This document shows positions 61,851 through 64,000 of a DNA stretch of 64,000 bases, in pieces. The stretch comes from Clostridia bacterium (lineage in GTDB: Bacteria > Bacillota > Clostridia > RGIG6154). The notes under the pieces were generated by a model that was not told the DNA's origin, ran no database searches, and worked only from the letters and a program-made list of their open reading frames with translations. Made by a program: the position numbers and the translations under genes. How positions within the stretch are numbered: position 1 is the first letter of the stretch; the number at the start of each line of letters is the position of its first letter. The stretch is taken from positions 1-64,000 of the forward strand of contig JAFQQW010000021.1 of NCBI GenBank assembly GCA_017410375.1, read 5' to 3'.

Positions 61851-63317
61851 TTTTACAGACCATTTTGAAATATCTTCATACAAACTGTTGGCGTATGGCG
61901 AAAATGTGCCGTTTACTTTATCTGAAACTGCAAAAACTTCCTTTTCGTAGTACAGACTGATAATGGGTACATGCTTTAACAAGAGTGCCTGAATCTCTTT
62001 TGCAGAATCCGTTTTTTTCTTTTGCAGTCCGGTTCCGGAAAACTCTGTCAATAAAGCATCCATCTTCTTAACCTTGTAATTCAAGTTATTTTTGGACGAG
62101 TGTAGTAAAAAACTTAAATTTTGGTCAGCGGGGATGATTACTTCTCCGATGTAGGCGGTGTATTCTCCTTTTTCTATTTTCTCGAGGTATTCTTTGTACG
62201 GCAGAGCGGTGATTTGGGAATCAATACCGTTTTCCCGTAATTGCGTGTTGATAAATTCCGCCGTTTTCTTTTTTGAGTCACTTTCTTCATTGATCAGGAT
62301 GCTAAAGGAGGGCACATCTTCTGCGTGGCTTTTTTTCAAATACGCTTTTGCTTTTTCAATATTGAATTGCAAATCTGTTTTATACGCCTTGTCATATGCA
62401 CTTTTGGGTCGGAATGGGGAATTGGTTATGGTCGCATACCCTGCAAGCATGGAATCAACAAGAGCTTGCTTGTCAATCAAATGTGCAATTGCTTTTCTTG
62501 CATACGCATCGGGTAATATTGTTGATGTACAATTAAAACCCAGATAGGTAAATTTGTCCGTTACATAGTCATGCGTAGAAATGTTTGTCATGTTTGATAA
62601 GGTGGAAAGTGCGTTAATATCGCAGGATACCATATCAATGTCGAGTGCATGAAAAGCGTTTGCGGCTGCTTCTTTATTGGGGTAGTACACAACGTGAACT
62701 GTTTTGATTTGAGGTAAAAACTCTTTGTTTGCGTTCTCACCTGTGTTTGCAGTTAATACTAACTTATCATTTGTTTTGTCTGTCAGAATATAAGACCCGC
62801 ACCCCAGAAGAGAGGTCTTGTCTTTGTAAATCGGAAAATTAAGAGTGGAAAGAACACCGAGTCCTTTCTGTTTCAACTTCAGGGTCAAAACATTTCCGGA
62901 AGCAGAACAGGATTCTACATAATCATTGACAGGACTGTATAAGCCGGCGGAGTACTCTTTTAAAGTATCGAGTGCACCCTTGGCATGAATGGCGGTAAGT
63001 GGTGTTCCGTCAGAAAAAACAATGTCGTCGCGCAAGGTGAGCTTCAGAATTGAACCGTTTTTAGAAAAATGCCATTCTGTTGCAAGACAGGGCGTTATGC
63101 TTAAATCTTCATTAACAGTTAAAAGCGGTTTATACAGCATAGAAGAGAGCAAAGAGGCGTTTGTTTTGTATTTCGTAGTTAACGGATTGAGTGTGTCAGG
63201 GGAAAAAGCAAAAAGAGAGATTTCGCCGCTTGCAACCGAAGCATCATTTTTTTCGCCACAGGAAACACAAAGCAAAACCAAAATAAATGTCAGTATTAAA
63301 CAGATTGTTTTTTTCAT
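61848..63317 (-). CDS. Oligopeptide-type ABC transporter substrate-binding lipoprotein
   Basis: A 489-residue family 5 extracellular binding protein. The lipobox is LCVSC with the lipidated cysteine at residue 20. ATEWHFSKNGSILKLTLRDDIVFSDGTPLTA is split over residues ~77-108, and ARKAIAHLIDKQAL near 282 is the usual signature. It binds peptides or other small ligands outside the membrane. No permease or ATPase gene adjoins it; it overlaps the ymdB-like gene by 4 bp. Confidence 0.88.
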   Translation of the reverse strand: MKKTICLILTFILVLLCVSCGEKNDASVASGEISLFAFSPDTLNPLTTKYKTNASLLSSMLYKPLLTVNEDLSITPCLATEWHFSKNGSILKLTLRDDIVFSDGTPLTAIHAKGALDTLKEYSAGLYSPVNDYVESCSASGNVLTLKLKQKGLGVLSTLNFPIYKDKTSLLGCGSYILTDKTNDKLVLTANTGENANKEFLPQIKTVHVVYYPNKEAAANAFHALDIDMVSCDINALSTLSNMTNISTHDYVTDKFTYLGFNCTSTILPDAYARKAIAHLIDKQALVDSMLAGYATITNSPFRPKSAYDKAYKTDLQFNIEKAKAYLKKSHAEDVPSFSILINEESDSKKKTAEFINTQLRENGIDSQITALPYKEYLEKIEKGEYTAYIGEVIIPADQNLSFLLHSSKNNLNYKVKKMDALLTEFSGTGLQKKKTDSAKEIQALLLKHVPIISLYYEKEVFAVSDKVNGTFSPYANSLYEDISKWSVK

Positions 63318-64000
63318 ACAATATTCATCCTTTTTATTTCTTTGGCAAGACCGGTTTTATCGTCTACTGAGATTACCACAGCATTGAATTGGGCAATACC
63401 GTCCGAAAGCTCAAAACGATCTCTTTGGTGATAAGCAAACCGATTGACAATAATTTCGGTTTTGGTACCCAGAATAGAATGGTGTGCACCTGTCATGCCT
63501 ACATCGGTTATAAATGCTGTGCCACCGGGCAGAATTCTTTCATCAGCAGTCTGCACATGTGTATGTGTGCCGACAACCGCAGCCACTTTTCCATCCATAA
63601 AATGTGCCATAGCAGCTTTTTCGCTTGTCGCTTCAGCATGAAAATCGATTAAAATTGCATCCGCCTCATCTTTGATTTTTGCATACTCGGCCATTACAGC
63701 GTCAAAAGGAGAATTAATCGGGTCCAGATAAACCTGTCCCTGTATATTGATTACACCAAGTCTGTAACAGCCAGTGTCATATACCACAGAGCCTTCGCCC
63801 GGCAACGATTTGTTATAATTCGCAGGGCGAATGATGTAATCAAAGTTTTCAAAAACATCTTCAACGTTGCGGTTAAAGGTGTGGTTGCCCATTGTAAAAA
63901 CATCTATGCCTGCATTCCACAACTCCTTTAAAGATGGGATTGTGATACTGTTTCCGTGTGATGCGTTTTCTCCGTTTGCGATGCAGATGTCTATTTTGTT
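63314..64000 (-). CDS. YmdB-like metallophosphoesterase, 5' end outside the window
   Basis: The last 228 codons of a gene that runs off the right edge. It has IANGENASHG, MGNHTFNR, IDFHAEATSEK and VVGTHTHVQTADERIL, the metal-binding motifs of the YmdB/TIGR00282 family (cyclic-nucleotide phosphodiesterases). In B. subtilis YmdB affects biofilm and motility switching. Only the start and first metal motif are missing. It overlaps the binding-protein gene by 4 bp. Confidence 0.88.
   Translation of the reverse strand, partial: NKIDICIANGENASHGNSITIPSLKELWNAGIDVFTMGNHTFNRNVEDVFENFDYIIRPANYNKSLPGEGSVVYDTGCYRLGVINIQGQVYLDPINSPFDAVMAEYAKIKDEADAILIDFHAEATSEKAAMAHFMDGKVAAVVGTHTHVQTADERILPGGTAFITDVGMTGAHHSILGTKTEIIVNRFAYHQRDRFELSDGIAQFNAVVISVDDKTGLAKEIKRMNIV

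Overview
The window looks like chromosome of an anaerobic, endospore-forming Clostridia-type Firmicute with moderate to low G+C. The evidence is a complete spoIIIAA-AH operon, a perfect CIRCE element before groESL, consensus sigma-A promoters (TTGACA-17-TATAAT), strong GGAGG-type ribosome sites, Mini-RNase III, PcrA, TrmFO and a fermentative AdhE. The genus cannot be named from the sequence. I see no rRNA, tRNA, CRISPR array, prophage or insertion sequence with a transposase.

Layout: 1-323 holds a structured three-stem palindromic region, a hairpin and the cysK promoter. 324-4671 has cysK, a LuxR-type regulator with a periplasmic-binding-like domain, a divergent sugar-acid dehydratase plus SDR pair, and ynzC. 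4724-7372 is argGH (minus). 7548-12904 is ruvCAB followed by a YesM/YesN-type two-component pair. 13016-15008 is CIRCE-groES-groEL, followed by a 300-bp block of repeats and hairpins. 15386-17881 has a membrane protein, nnrD, a mazEF-like module whose antitoxin lacks a DNA-binding half, and an exported protein. 17919-24102 is a 1765-residue secreted protein (probable polysaccharide-degrading enzyme) divergent from an AraC regulator. 24285-28794 has an APH-family kinase, adhE and a LysR regulator. 28965-31233 has an SLH-domain protein and a small exported protein. 31278-34902 is a nagB / nahK / nucleotidyltransferase cluster with a divergent AraC regulator. 34952-42852 is a housekeeping operon (rRNA methylase, dprA, topA, trmFO, typA, trmB). 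42976-51419 runs cysE-cysS-mrnC, then yitT, split transketolase, fucI and a rhamnulokinase-type kinase. 51473-54737 has pcrA, a methyltransferase and a cold-shock protein. 54893-59733 is spoIIIAA-AH plus an Asp23 protein. 59861-61814 is an ArsR-type regulator with nifS-iscU. 61848-64000 (minus) is an oligopeptide-type binding lipoprotein and the end of a ymdB-like gene.

How it works together: the accessory regions suggest a saprophyte or gut organism that degrades plant or host glycans. There is a large secreted carbohydrate-active protein under an AraC regulator, fucose and amino-sugar catabolism, sugar-acid dehydration, a SusR/YesN-like sensor system and ethanol fermentation.

The most informative observations are regulatory. 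A shared palindrome sits about 65 bp upstream of the adhE start point and also inside the lysR promoter, which suggests activation plus autorepression. A pair of 9-bp direct repeats 21 bp apart sits between the giant secreted gene and its AraC neighbour. A MazE reduced to its toxin-binding tail precedes mazF. Two dispersed repeat families (136 bp, about 97% identical; and a CGTAC-hairpin element) lie next to terminators.
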